A stretch of 23,347 bases of DNA from CAYGHG01 sp964349515 (GCA_964349515.1 CAYGHG010000033.1:1-23347), one strand, 5' to 3'; shown: positions 1 to 8,557, counted from the stretch's first letter. The notes: generated from the letters alone by a model not told the origin. Numbers and translations: made by a program.

Positions 1-2008
1 CCATAACGGAAACAACAACGCCAACGGTAACTGAAACGGCAACGCAGACCGTAACAGAAACAACAACACCAACCGTAACAGAAACGGCAACGCAGACCGT
101 AACTGAAACAACAACGCAGACCGTAACTGAAACGGCAACGCAGACTGTAACTGAGACAACAACGCCGACGGTAACAGAAACGGCAACGCAGACCATAANN
201 NNNNNNNNNNNNNNNNNNNNNNNNNNNNNNNNNNNNNNNNNNNNNNNNNNNNNNNNNNNNNNNNNNNNNNNNNNNNNNNNNNNNNNNNNNNNNNNNNNCT
301 GAGACAGTTACTCCGACCGTAACTGAAACGGCGACGCAGACCATAACAGAGACGGCGACGCAGACCATAACAGAGACAGTAACACCGACCGTAACTGAAA
401 CGGCAACGCAGACCATAACTGAGACAGTTACTCCGACCGTAACTGAAACGGCGACGCAGACCATAACAGAGACAGTTACACCGACTGTAACTGAAACAAC
501 AACGCCTACAGTAACTGAAACAGCTACACCAACCGTAACTGAAACAACAACGCCGACCGTAACTGAAACGGCGACGCCAACCGNNNNNNNNNNNNNNNNN
601 NNNNNNNNNNNNNNNNNNNNNNNNNNNNNNNNNNNNNNNNNNNNNNNNNNNNNNNNNNNNNNNNNNNNNNNNNNNNNNNNNNNTAACTGAAACTGCAACG
701 CAGACAATAACAGAGACAACAACGCCGACCGTAACTGAGACGGCGACGCAGACCATAACAGAGACAGTTATACCGACCGTAACTGAAACTGCAACGCCAA
801 CCGTAACTGAAACTGCAACGCAGACAATAACAGAGACAACAACGCCGACCGTAACTGAAACAGCTACACCAACCGTAACTGAAACGGCAACTTCAACCGT
901 AACTGAAACAACAACGCCGACGGTTACCGAAACGGTAACGCAGACCGTAACTGAAACAACAACGCCTGCCATAACAGAAACGGAAACGCAGACCATAACT
1001 GAAACAACAACGTTGACCGTAACTGAGACAACAACGCCGGCCATAACTGAAACAGCAACATCTTCGGTAACAGAAACGATAACGCCGACATCCACAGTTA
1101 CCCCGCCGGATACGGCGACGGTAACTGAAACAATAACTGAAATAATAACGCAGACAATGGCGGAAACGATAACTCCGACGATAACGGAAACTGTTACATC
1201 AACAATAACAGATACTGTTACACAGACAGTAACAGAGACAGTCACGCCGGCTCTGACAGACACGGTGACTTTTACGCCTGAAATGACTGTCACTCAGACA
1301 CAGACTCCTGAAGCGACTGCTACTGTATCACCTACGCAGGAATATACAAATACACCTACCCGGACCATTATCCCTACTGTGACCGCCACTCCTTCGGTCA
1401 CGCCGACCCCCACCCCGAGGGGTGAGAATACAGTACGCATAACTATATATGACATAAACGGAGAGGCTGTAAGGGAACTTGCGGTTTCTTACAGTTCTGT
1501 AATAGTGCAGAATTTTATATTCAGTGTTTCTCCTTTCCGCGCCAACGGTATAAACAGGCTGTACATGAGAAATACAAGCGGTGAAATAATAGGCGACTGG
1601 GACGGAAAAGATAAATACGGCATCATGTCCGCCACAGGAAGGTATCTGGTTGTGGTCAGGACAACTGACAAGAACGGCAATGAATTCATAAGCGAAAAGC
1701 ATATTGACCTTGTCGCGGAAAGCAGCGCGTCAATCGTCAACACGGCAATATTTATGAAACCCGGGTCCATAGAGTTTGAAGCAGACGCGGTTAATGCGGA
1801 ATGGGTAAGGGTCAAGATTTACAATATAGGCGGGGAAATAATAAAAAATGTCCCGTCAGTTTTATCGCCCAGGCTTAAAGCTGTTTGGGATAAGAAATCA
1901 GCGTCAGGCAGGAGCGTTTCAAACGGCATATACATAATTGTAATTGAATACAAAGATGCTAATTCAGGCATAATTTCAAGAAAGTTTGAAAAAGTCGCCG
2001 TAAAATAG
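1..2008 (+). CDS. Thr-rich repeat surface protein with two C-terminal FlgD-like Ig domains (5' partial, interrupted by gaps)
   Basis: The start codon lies outside the window. Codons run in phase 3 before the first gap, phase 1 between the gaps and phase 2 from 686 to the TAG at 2006-2008. The first part alternates Thr with another residue in the pattern TVTETxT[P/Q] and becomes more degenerate and Pro-rich up to about 1417. Two beta-rich modules follow. The first (about 1424-1720) has VRITIYDINGEAVREL and a DWDGKD..G....GRY signature. The second (about 1790-2005) has VRVKIYNIGGE and VWDKK.ASG....NGIY. These signatures are typical of FlgD-like Ig / sorting-type terminal domains of secreted proteins. 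I infer a cell-surface or secreted stalk protein in which the Thr array is an extended spacer, possibly glycosylated. Its function is unknown. An apparent TTG start at 1013 lies inside the array and is not real. Confidence 0.8.
199..298. other. assembly gap (100 N)
   Basis: Exactly 100 N inside the tandem array, a placeholder size. The open frame moves from phase 3 to phase 1 across it, so the real gap must be a multiple of 3 bases if the gene is intact. Confidence 0.98.
584..683. other. assembly gap (100 N)
   Basis: A second run of exactly 100 N in the same array. The frame moves from phase 1 to phase 2, which again implies a true length that is a multiple of 3. Confidence 0.98.
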
Positions 2009-2031
2009 TGGCAGGCAGTTTTTTTATAAAC

Positions 2032-2060
2032 TTGACAAGGCCCGTTTTATAATATAAAAT
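2032..2060 (+). promoter_or_regulatory. candidate sigma-70-type promoter for bioY-rpoN
   Basis: A perfect -35 TTGACA lies at 2032-2037. Two -10 choices follow: TATAAA at 2053-2058 with a 15-bp spacer, or TAAAAT at 2055-2060 with a 17-bp spacer. It sits between the stop of the surface protein gene and the bioY start at 2084. The same TTGACAAG core recurs upstream of hpf. Confidence 0.6.
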
Positions 2061-2083
2061 CAACAAAAAAATTGAGGTGGCAC

Positions 2084-2641
2084 ATGATAAAAAATCTTAC
2101 AGCTGTACTCAACAGGCCTTTGGTAGTAAGCAGGGACGCATCTTCATTGCTCAAAATCTCACTTTTCGCAGTTCTGGCTTTTGCCGGCGCTATGATAAAG
2201 GTTTTTACACCTCTCAGCCCGGTTCCCTTTACCCTGCAGACGTTGTTTTTATTTGTAGCCGTTTATTATCTCAGCACCAGGGAAATCGGCATATCACAGT
2301 CGGTTTATATTTTTGCAGGGCTTGTAGGAGCCCCTGTTTTTGCTGCCGGTTTGGCCGGAGGGCTTGCTTTTGTAGGGCCGACTGCCGGATACCTGGCAGG
2401 TTTTATTGTTGCCGGAATGATAATGGTTTCGATTAAAAAACATTTGCCTGAAAACATGCTTTCTATGGCGCTTGTATTTGCTGCGGGTTCTTTTATAATA
2501 CTTTCTATGGGGACGCTGCATCTGTGCCTTGTTTATAAAGTGCCTTTTAACGCTGCGTTAATCAGCGGGTTTGCAGTATTTGTGCCTGCCGAGATAATGA
2601 AAATAGCAGCGGCGGTTCTGTATCTCAAAATCAAAAGGTAA
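2084..2641 (+). CDS. bioY: BioY-family biotin transporter S-component
   Basis: A 185-residue integral membrane protein of the usual BioY size, with about six hydrophobic segments. It shows the BioY landmarks PVPFTLQTL (residues 46-54) and a Gly-rich GAPVFAAGLAGG...GPTAGYLAGF stretch (82-107). BioY is the substrate-binding part of an ECF-type vitamin transporter and takes up biotin, either with EcfA/EcfT energy-coupling partners or partly alone. No EcfA or EcfT gene is in this window, so a shared energising module elsewhere would be expected. I chose ATG 2084 over TTG 2072 because GAGGTGG at 2074-2080 is a good ribosome site for it and overlaps the TTG reading. A promoter candidate lies just upstream, and rpoN follows after 39 bases. 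Confidence 0.9.
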   Translation: MIKNLTAVLNRPLVVSRDASSLLKISLFAVLAFAGAMIKVFTPLSPVPFTLQTLFLFVAVYYLSTREIGISQSVYIFAGLVGAPVFAAGLAGGLAFVGPTAGYLAGFIVAGMIMVSIKKHLPENMLSMALVFAAGSFIILSMGTLHLCLVYKVPFNAALISGFAVFVPAEIMKIAAAVLYLKIKR

Positions 2642-2680
2642 CATCAGCGGGGAAGTTTCACGGAAAGAGGGAGGGCAATT

Positions 2681-4237
2681 GTGACGCCTTCAAACGACCT
2701 TAACTTAAGCCACAGCCTTAAAACCGAACTGGGATTGAAACTCACCCCTGAAATGCGCCTCAAAATTGAGGTGTTAAGCGCTGCGAGAATGGACCTGCGT
2801 GACATTTTTGACAAAGAAGAAGCGGACAACCCGCTTATTGAATCTGTGGAATGGCCCGAGCAGGATGAATCCGGTAATGAAAAAAACCAGGCTGACTTCG
2901 AGTCCTCTCCTGAATTTGACGGCGATGAAACCGAAGAGTACCGCGCTGGACCTAAAAACCCAGTTGATTCCGTCCCGGACGCCGCGTACGAAAAACCAAA
3001 CGAAGCTACGGAAGACATAGCTTCGGCTACAGTAAGGGAAGGTTTTGAAGAGTTGAGCGGCTCGCAATATGAAGGGCTTTATGAGCCGGAATCAGCTGAC
3101 AGGTCGGGTGCCTATGAATCCGAATACAACCCTGAAATAGGAAAACTCAATGATTTCACATATAACAGCATACACGCCGAAGAAAAAAAAGACCTTCATT
3201 CCGAACTCATCAGGCAGTTAAACTCTCTGAATATAGATGACGGGCTGTATCCCGTGCTTGTTGAAACGGTACATTATGTAAATCAGAAAGGCTTTATAGA
3301 GGAAACCCCCGAGCAGATAGCGTCGGATAAAAATATTGATGTAAAAACAGCCGCGGCGGCAATTGAATTTATTAAGACTCTTGAGCCTGCGGGTGTCGGG
3401 GCTTCAAGTGCACGGGAAAGCCTGATGATACAGCTTCGAATGAAAAAAAAGCAGGATACGCTTGCATACAGGTTAATAGAGAATTGTTTTGATATGATGG
3501 CCAAACAGCAATATCAGAAAATAGCGGCTTTTTTCAAAGTGAAAGAAGACGATGTTAAAAAAACCCTTGAGGATATTAAAGAGCTGTCGCCCTATCCGGG
3601 AATGAATTATTCGGTTAATGAGGCCCGCAGCGTAGTGCCTGATATAATAGTGACTGCGGAAAACGGGGAATTTGTGATAGAGATGGCGGGGGAAACCCCT
3701 GAAGTAAGGCAGAACACCTCGATGATAAAGCAGTTTGGGGCAAAGCCGGAGACAAAAGAGTTTATAAAAGGGTATGAAAACAGGATTAAAACACTTATGA
3801 CCGCCCTGGCAGAAAGAAACAAGACGATTAAAGCGGTTGTTGAAACGATAATAGAAGTGCAGAAAGACTACCTGAAAAACGAAAAAGGGGAAATGAAGCC
3901 CCTGATACTCAAAGAAATAGCGGGAAAAACAGATTTAAGCGAGTCCACCATAAGCAGGATTGTTTCGAACAAATACATACAGATGCCCTACGGCGTCCTG
4001 CCGCTCAAGGCTTTCTTTTCATCCAAACTGAATGTTGCCGGAGGAGGCGTGGTCTCAAGCAATTCTGTCAGGGACAGGATAGCTTCGATTATAGAAAATG
4101 AAGACAAATCAGCCCCCCTGACAGATACTCAGATTGCGGAAATACTTAATAACCACAACATAAAAATATCAAGAAGGACTGTCACCAAATACAGGGAGCA
4201 GCTTGAAATCCTGCCGGCTGTGGTAAGGAAAAAGTAA
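2681..4237 (+). CDS. rpoN: RNA polymerase sigma-54 factor RpoN
   Basis: A 518-residue sigma-54 factor. The N-terminal activator-interacting region begins LSHSLKTELGLKLTPEM and runs to about residue 47. An acidic, low-complexity linker (about 50-150) follows, then the core-binding domain, a helix-turn-helix region near KTDLSESTISRIVSNK, and the RpoN box SRRTVTKYRE at about 497-506, which reads the -24 promoter element. The box is near the canonical ARRTVAKYRE. The GTG at 2681 is preceded by AGAGGGAGGG (2667-2674 region), a strong ribosome site. The protein is somewhat longer than many homologues because of the acidic linker. It directs transcription of promoters that need ATP-dependent enhancer-binding activators, none of which is encoded here. 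Its position before hpf and ptsN matches the proteobacterial rpoN cluster. Confidence 0.96.
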   Translation: MTPSNDLNLSHSLKTELGLKLTPEMRLKIEVLSAARMDLRDIFDKEEADNPLIESVEWPEQDESGNEKNQADFESSPEFDGDETEEYRAGPKNPVDSVPDAAYEKPNEATEDIASATVREGFEELSGSQYEGLYEPESADRSGAYESEYNPEIGKLNDFTYNSIHAEEKKDLHSELIRQLNSLNIDDGLYPVLVETVHYVNQKGFIEETPEQIASDKNIDVKTAAAAIEFIKTLEPAGVGASSARESLMIQLRMKKKQDTLAYRLIENCFDMMAKQQYQKIAAFFKVKEDDVKKTLEDIKELSPYPGMNYSVNEARSVVPDIIVTAENGEFVIEMAGETPEVRQNTSMIKQFGAKPETKEFIKGYENRIKTLMTALAERNKTIKAVVETIIEVQKDYLKNEKGEMKPLILKEIAGKTDLSESTISRIVSNKYIQMPYGVLPLKAFFSSKLNVAGGGVVSSNSVRDRIASIIENEDKSAPLTDTQIAEILNNHNIKISRRTVTKYREQLEILPAVVRKK

Positions 4238-4251
4238 TTAATTCAAAGTGT

Positions 4252-4278
4252 TTGACAAGCACGGTTTATTGTGATAAT
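4252..4278 (+). promoter_or_regulatory. candidate promoter for the hpf-PTS gene series
   Basis: TTGACA at 4252-4257, then GATAAT at 4273-4278 after a 15-bp spacer, with an upstream TG (4270-4271) that would make an extended -10. It lies in the 99-base gap between rpoN and hpf, and would let hpf and the PTS genes be expressed separately from rpoN. Confidence 0.55.
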
Positions 4279-4336
4279 TTCTTAATATTGCCGTAAAAAA
4301 GCGGTAAAAAACAGGCGGTAAAAGGAGGCATATCCG

Positions 4337-4885
4337 GTGAAGATATCAATCACGGGAAGGCATATAGACCTTACAAAATCCATTAAGAGCTATGTGGTAA
4401 AGAAGTTTTCAAAACTTGACGGGTACTTTGATTTTAAGGACAACGGGGAGCTTCATGTAATAATTGAGGTGCAGAAGTACAGGCATATCGCGGAAGCGAA
4501 CCTTTATTCGAAAGACCATAAATTCACCGCCAGGGTTGAAACAAAAGACATGTACTCTTCGTTTGACGGGCTTGAGGAAAAACTTCTAAAGCAGATAAAA
4601 AAGCACAAGGATAAAGTTACCAAACACGACAAAAGCAGGGGGGGCAAACGCATCAACATCCTGGCCAACATATCGTCGGTCAGTACGATGAAAGGCGAGA
4701 AATACAATGAAATAGTGGAAGAAGAGCTTCAGGCTCTTAAGCCCATGAATACGGAAGAAGCAATTGAAGAACTCGGAATCAGCGACGACGGTTTTATGCT
4801 GTTTTTTAATGCCGATTTTAACAAGGTCTGCCTGTTAAGAAAAAGAAAAGACGGCAAATACGGGCTGACCATTTCCAAATACTGA
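4337..4885 (+). CDS. hpf: ribosome hibernation promoting factor, long form
   Basis: A 182-residue protein with the two-domain layout of long HPF. The N-terminal ribosome-binding domain (about 1-100) starts MKISITGRHIDLTKSIKSYV, typical of HPF/RaiA. The C-terminal dimerisation domain (about 137-182) contains NTEEAIEELGISDDGFMLFFNA and ends RKRKDGKYGLTISKY. Long HPFs join two 70S ribosomes into inactive 100S dimers in stationary phase through this C-terminal domain. GTG 4337 is supported by AAAGGAGGC at 4321-4329. The gene lies after rpoN and 13 bases before ptsN, the classical context for hpf in proteobacteria. Confidence 0.95.
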   Translation: MKISITGRHIDLTKSIKSYVVKKFSKLDGYFDFKDNGELHVIIEVQKYRHIAEANLYSKDHKFTARVETKDMYSSFDGLEEKLLKQIKKHKDKVTKHDKSRGGKRINILANISSVSTMKGEKYNEIVEEELQALKPMNTEEAIEELGISDDGFMLFFNADFNKVCLLRKRKDGKYGLTISKY

Positions 4886-4898
4886 CAGAGGTGAATGA

Positions 4899-5366
4899 AT
4901 GATGAGGATTATGGATTTTCTTGACAAAGATTCTATTGAGCTTGACATAAAGGCAAAAACAAAAAAAGAAGCGATAGAAGAACTCGTGGAAATGCTCAGC
5001 AAGAAAAATGCCATTACCGACAAGAAGGTTACTATTGAATCGCTTCTTGAAAGGGAAGAGCTGGGAAGCACCGGCGTGGGCCAGGGGATCGCGATACCTC
5101 ACAGCAAGACAAAAGGGGTAAAAGAACTTACAGCCGCGTTTGGCGTTTCGAAAAAAGGCGTTGATTTTGACGCTCTTGACGGGGAAGAAGTACACATTTT
5201 CTTTCTTCTTCTCGCCCCTGAAGGAGCCGCAGGCCTTATGCTTAAAGCGCTGGCAAGAGTTTCAAATTTCCTTAAAAACAAGTACTACAGGCGCAAAATC
5301 ATAGACGCAAAAGATAAGGCTGAAATACTCCAGATAATAGAAGAAGAAGAGAAGACAAAGCAGTAG
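4899..5366 (+). CDS. ptsN: PTS EIIA, fructose/nitrogen-regulatory type (PtsN-like)
   Basis: A 155-residue single-domain EIIA of the PTS_EIIA_2 family. The phosphate-accepting histidine is His68 in the family motif GIAIPHSKT. Other conserved stretches are REELGSTGVGQG and HIFFLLLAPEGAAGLML. Stand-alone members next to rpoN and hpf are usually regulatory PtsN (EIIA-Ntr) proteins rather than sugar transporters. They signal PEP/nitrogen state through their phosphorylation. The likely donor is the HPr encoded at 10160. Translation may begin at ATG 4899 or ATG 4902; the AGAGG at 4887-4891 is best spaced for 4899. Its gene follows hpf by 13 bases and precedes hprK. A transport role with a distant EIIB/EIIC cannot be ruled out. 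Confidence 0.9.
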   Translation: MMRIMDFLDKDSIELDIKAKTKKEAIEELVEMLSKKNAITDKKVTIESLLEREELGSTGVGQGIAIPHSKTKGVKELTAAFGVSKKGVDFDALDGEEVHIFFLLLAPEGAAGLMLKALARVSNFLKNKYYRRKIIDAKDKAEILQIIEEEEKTKQ

Positions 5367-5370
5367 TTCC

Positions 5371-5385
5371 CGGCGGCTTTGCGCC
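5371..5385 (+). other. small GC hairpin between ptsN and hprK
   Basis: GCGGC-TTTGC-GCCGC forms a perfect 5-bp stem with a 5-base loop just after the ptsN stop codon and before the hprK ribosome site. No T-tract follows, so it is not a standard intrinsic terminator. It might protect or process the transcript. Confidence 0.35.
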
Positions 5386-5408
5386 GCGGAGGGAAGGAGC
5401 AGCCTTAG

Positions 5409-6356
5409 ATGAAACAAATAACCGTGGCGGATTTTTTTAACGACAATAAAAAGAATCTCGATTTGTCTGTTCTGTCGGGTAAAAAAACTCTTGCCGAAAA
5501 CATAATAAGAGTGCCTGATATTAACAGGCCCGGGCTTGCGCTTGCCGGATATTTTGAATACTTTCCCGCGGACAGAATACAGGTTTTTGGAATGACCGAG
5601 TTTTCCTACCTGAAAAGTGCCGGCTCAAAAAAAACTGCAGGAATACTGAAAAAGTTTTTTTCTTACGGCCTGCCTTGTGTTGTTGTGGCGAGAGGGCTCA
5701 AGCCGCCAAAGATTTTTTTTGATTGCGCTGAAAAAACAAAAACGCCGGTGCTGGGTACCGGTGAATATACTACTAAAGTAATAAGCTCTTCCATGATATA
5801 TCTTGAAAGAAAACTCGCGCCTAAAGTAACCGTTCACGGTACGCTTGTAGACATATACGGCGTGGGGGTTATGATAACGGGAAAAAGCGGAATCGGAAAA
5901 AGCGAGGTTTCCCTGGAACTTGTCAAAAGGGGGCACAGGCTCATAACGGACGATATTATTGAAATCACCAGAATAGGCGGCGGCAGGCTGGAAGGCAGGG
6001 GCGCGGGAATAATAAAGCACCATATGGAGATACGGGGTGTGGGGATAATAGACATTAAGAACCTTTTCGGCATAGGCGCGGTGGAAGAAGAAAAGCAATT
6101 AGACCTGAATGTCCACCTTGAAAGTTGGGTAAAGGGCAAGGAATATGAAAGGCTTGGCATTGAGGAAAAACATGAAGAAATACTGGGGGCTAAGGTGCAA
6201 AAAATAACCCTGCCGGTAAAACCGGGAAGAAGTTTAAGCGTGATAATAGAGGCGGCAGCGATGACACGCAGGCTGAAATATATGGGCATCAATACGGCAA
6301 AAGATGTTGATGAAAGGATTATTAACCTGATGAGAAGGGCGAGGGCTGATGGCTAA
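5409..6356 (+). CDS. hprK: HPr kinase/phosphorylase
   Basis: A 315-residue bifunctional enzyme of full family length. The N-terminal domain (about 1-130) is followed by the kinase domain with the conserved His143 region (TVHGTLVDIYGVGV), Walker A GKSGIGKS at 158-165, DD at 181-182, and the HPrK signature MEIRGVGIIDIKNLFGIGAV at 206-225. It phosphorylates HPr on the regulatory serine using ATP or PPi, and removes that phosphate when Pi is high. Its substrate is present in the same gene series: the HPr at 10160 has Ser47 in a KSIMGLM context. The ATG follows an AAGGAG site about 11 bases upstream. The last 8 bases overlap the yvcK start. In Firmicutes this system works with CcpA; no CcpA gene is seen here, so the output here is unknown. 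Confidence 0.96.
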   Translation: MKQITVADFFNDNKKNLDLSVLSGKKTLAENIIRVPDINRPGLALAGYFEYFPADRIQVFGMTEFSYLKSAGSKKTAGILKKFFSYGLPCVVVARGLKPPKIFFDCAEKTKTPVLGTGEYTTKVISSSMIYLERKLAPKVTVHGTLVDIYGVGVMITGKSGIGKSEVSLELVKRGHRLITDDIIEITRIGGGRLEGRGAGIIKHHMEIRGVGIIDIKNLFGIGAVEEEKQLDLNVHLESWVKGKEYERLGIEEKHEEILGAKVQKITLPVKPGRSLSVIIEAAAMTRRLKYMGINTAKDVDERIINLMRRARADG

Positions 6357-7620
6357 AATGAACAAATGGCTTTATCCGGGGATAAGAATAAAAAGGTGGG
6401 TATTTCTTTTTATTCTCAGCATAATAGTTATTATCGCAGGGTTTTCGGGGTTTATCGGGAGCCTCTTCAGCCACATAAGGTTTGAAGCCTTTAATATAGA
6501 CTGGATTTTTTACAGGCTGCAGCAGCTCAAAGCCCTTGATTATTTGCTTCTTCTTCTGGGGGTCGGAGGGATAATTCTTGCGGCACGCAGGGCTTATTTT
6601 TCCGTGCTCACGATATTCATGCCGAACAGGGAAAAAGATTTCATAAACATGGCTTACAGAAAGGCGAAACTTAAGCGCGGGCCGAAAGTAGCGGCTATTG
6701 GCGGCGGAACAGGGATGCCTAATGTCCTGCGCGGGATGAAGAGGTACACATCCAACCTGTCAGCTGTTGTAACTGTGGCGGATGACGGAGGCTCGTCAGG
6801 AAGGCTTCGAAAAGACTACCAGATACTGCCGCCGGGTGATATCAGGAACTGCATTGTCGCCCTGGCTGATGAAGAGGCGCTCTTAGGAAGGCTGTTTAAA
6901 TACAGGTTTGAAAAAGGGGATGACTTGTCGGGGCATAATTTCGGAAATATATTTCTGACGGCGCTCACACACGTCGTCGGAGATTTTCCGATGGCGATAA
7001 ATGAATCGTCAAAAGTGCTTGCTATTCAGGGCGAAGTGCTGCCTGTTTCTCTTGACAATATACAGTTGAGGGCAAAACTCAAAGACGGCAGGGAAATTCA
7101 CGGCGAGTCAAATATTCCGCAATCAGGCGGGGTTATTGAAAAAGTATTTATTGAACCTGCGGACTGCAAACCATATGTACATGCAGTTGAAGCGATAAAA
7201 AAGGCGGATGTGGTAGTCATCGGGCCCGGCAGCCTTTATACCAGCATAATGCCAAATCTGCTGGTTCCGGGCATAAGGGAAGCTCTGGAGGGCTCAAAAC
7301 AGCTCAGAATTTATATATGCAATATAATGACTCAGCCCGGCGAAACGGACGGTTTTACAGTTTCCGACCATGTAAAGGCAATCATTGACCACGCAGGCGG
7401 CAGGGTGATAGACTATGTTGTGGCAAACAACGTTTTGCCGGGAGAGCAGCTGTTAACCCGTTACGCGGGAGAAGGTGCCTATCCCGTGCGTGTTGACAGG
7501 GACAGGCTGCACTTGCTGGGCGTAAAACTTATTGAAGGGCAGCTTTTTGACGAAGGTGAATTCATAAGGCACTCACCGCAAAGGCTGGCGAGAATCCTGA
7601 TGAAAAACATGATAGTATAA
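6349..7620 (+). CDS. yvcK: YvcK/CofD-like protein with N-terminal membrane anchor
   Basis: A 423-residue protein. Two hydrophobic segments (about 17-40 and 63-86) precede a CofD-like domain starting near residue 112. The domain has GGGTG (118-122), ADDGGSSGRLR (144-154), PPGDIRN (161-167) and GHNFGN (195-200). The family includes Bacillus YvcK, needed for growth on gluconeogenic carbon and for cell shape, which binds UDP-GlcNAc. The two transmembrane segments are an addition relative to soluble YvcK and suggest that the domain is held at the inner membrane. The ATG overlaps the end of hprK by 8 bases, so translation is probably coupled. RapZ/YvcJ, the common neighbour of YvcK or HprK, is absent. 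Sugar-nucleotide binding is inferred from the family only. Confidence 0.92.
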   Translation: MAKMNKWLYPGIRIKRWVFLFILSIIVIIAGFSGFIGSLFSHIRFEAFNIDWIFYRLQQLKALDYLLLLLGVGGIILAARRAYFSVLTIFMPNREKDFINMAYRKAKLKRGPKVAAIGGGTGMPNVLRGMKRYTSNLSAVVTVADDGGSSGRLRKDYQILPPGDIRNCIVALADEEALLGRLFKYRFEKGDDLSGHNFGNIFLTALTHVVGDFPMAINESSKVLAIQGEVLPVSLDNIQLRAKLKDGREIHGESNIPQSGGVIEKVFIEPADCKPYVHAVEAIKKADVVVIGPGSLYTSIMPNLLVPGIREALEGSKQLRIYICNIMTQPGETDGFTVSDHVKAIIDHAGGRVIDYVVANNVLPGEQLLTRYAGEGAYPVRVDRDRLHLLGVKLIEGQLFDEGEFIRHSPQRLARILMKNMIV

Positions 7621-7631
7621 AAGAGGGAAAA

Positions 7632-8033
7632 ATGACCGGCATACTTATTATTTCGCACCACACTCTGGCGGTTTCGATGAAAGAAACGGTCGGCGCTGTC
7701 GTGGGGGACAGGGGAAATCTTTCAGCCCTATGCATATCAAAAGATGAGCGGCTGGAGGACTTTACAATGCGCCTAAAGACCGAGGCTGACAGGATGAAAG
7801 CCGAAGGCGGCCTGGTTATTTTTGCCGATATGCTCGGAGGAACGCCGTGCAACGCCTCTCTGGCGCTTTACGGCGCAGATGAAAACGTGGAAATTATTAC
7901 CGGATTTAATATGCCGCTTGTTATAGAGGCTGTTATGAAATCCTCGATGAGCCCGAAAGAGTTATGTGCGGCAATGATGGCAAAAAAAGAAAAGACCATA
8001 GTTGATGTAAAGTCTATGATGAAAAAGAGGTAG
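7632..8033 (+). CDS. PTS mannose/fructose/sorbose family EIIA
   Basis: A 133-residue EIIA of the Man family. It begins MTGILIISHHTLAVSM, where His9 aligns with the phosphorylated histidine of ManX/LevD and His10 takes the place of the usual glycine. The family motif DMLGGTPCNAS follows in mid-protein. It accepts phosphate from HPr and passes it to EIIB, encoded 2 bases downstream. AGAGGG at 7622-7627 serves the ATG. EIIA and EIIB are separate proteins here, unlike the fused E. coli ManX. The sugar transported cannot be read from the sequence. Confidence 0.93.
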   Translation: MTGILIISHHTLAVSMKETVGAVVGDRGNLSALCISKDERLEDFTMRLKTEADRMKAEGGLVIFADMLGGTPCNASLALYGADENVEIITGFNMPLVIEAVMKSSMSPKELCAAMMAKKEKTIVDVKSMMKKR

Positions 8034-8035
8034 GC

Positions 8036-8557
8036 ATGCCCGTACTTCTCGCAAGGATAGACGACAGATTGATACACGGACAGGTTGTAGTCGGATGGGC
8101 GACGGACCTCAAAGCCGACCACATAGCGGTCATAAGCGATGAAGTTGCCGCAAATGATATGCAGAAATTTCTTTTCAGGATGGCAACTCCGACAGAAATA
8201 GAACTGTCCATACTGGGAATACAGGAAGGCGCAGGGCGCATAAGTAAAAGAGAGTTTGATGACAGCAGGGTAATAGTGCTTTTCAGGACTCCTGAAGACG
8301 CTCTGCGCACGGCCGAACAGGGCGGGAGGCTGGGTGAAATAAACATAGGCGGAATGCACTTTTCAAAGTCAAAGACAGGGCTTTTTGACGCTGTTTTCGC
8401 TGACGTAAATGACGTGGAAATGCTGTTGAAACTATATGAGATGGGAACGGATCTGGAAGTAAGAATGGTGCCTACCGACCAGAAGAAAAACCCTCTCAAA
8501 GCCATTGAAGAAAAGTTTGGTATGAAACCGGGGCCTAGAAAGGATCGGGGCAAGTAA
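8036..8557 (+). CDS. PTS mannose/fructose/sorbose family EIIB
   Basis: A 173-residue EIIB of the Sor/Man type. The phospho-acceptor is His14 in the family motif RIDDRLIHGQV near the N-terminus. It takes phosphate from the adjacent EIIA and gives it to sugar bound in the EIIC/EIID channel. The conserved end-region motif INIGGMHF is present. It starts 2 bases after the EIIA stop, with GAGG in the EIIA tail as ribosome site, and its TAA shares one base with the EIIC ATG, so the four permease genes are translationally linked. Confidence 0.94.
   Translation: MPVLLARIDDRLIHGQVVVGWATDLKADHIAVISDEVAANDMQKFLFRMATPTEIELSILGIQEGAGRISKREFDDSRVIVLFRTPEDALRTAEQGGRLGEINIGGMHFSKSKTGLFDAVFADVNDVEMLLKLYEMGTDLEVRMVPTDQKKNPLKAIEEKFGMKPGPRKDRGK

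Larger units (their letters stand above)
3..1417 (+). repeat. 24-bp tandem repeat array encoding TVTETxT[P/Q]
   Basis: The unit is 8 codons, for example GTA ACT GAA ACG GCA ACG CAG ACC, repeated with few substitutions. Near-identical units fill 3-198, 299-583 and about 684-1060, and increasingly diverged units follow to about 1417. Variation is mostly A/T at one position, P/Q at another, and V/I. Thr codons keep fixed identities by position in the unit, so the similarity is at DNA level and points to recent tandem duplication. Confidence 0.9.

Noticed and set aside
3..1060. CRISPR array
   Set aside because: Repeats are direct tandem 24-bp codon units without spacers and encode a continuous protein.
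1013..2008. TTG at 1013 as start of a 331-residue protein
   Set aside because: The frame is open upstream through the repeat array to the gap at 683 and, allowing for gap length, to the window edge.
2009..2030. Intrinsic terminator after the surface protein gene
   Set aside because: There is a T7 tract but no convincing stem before it.
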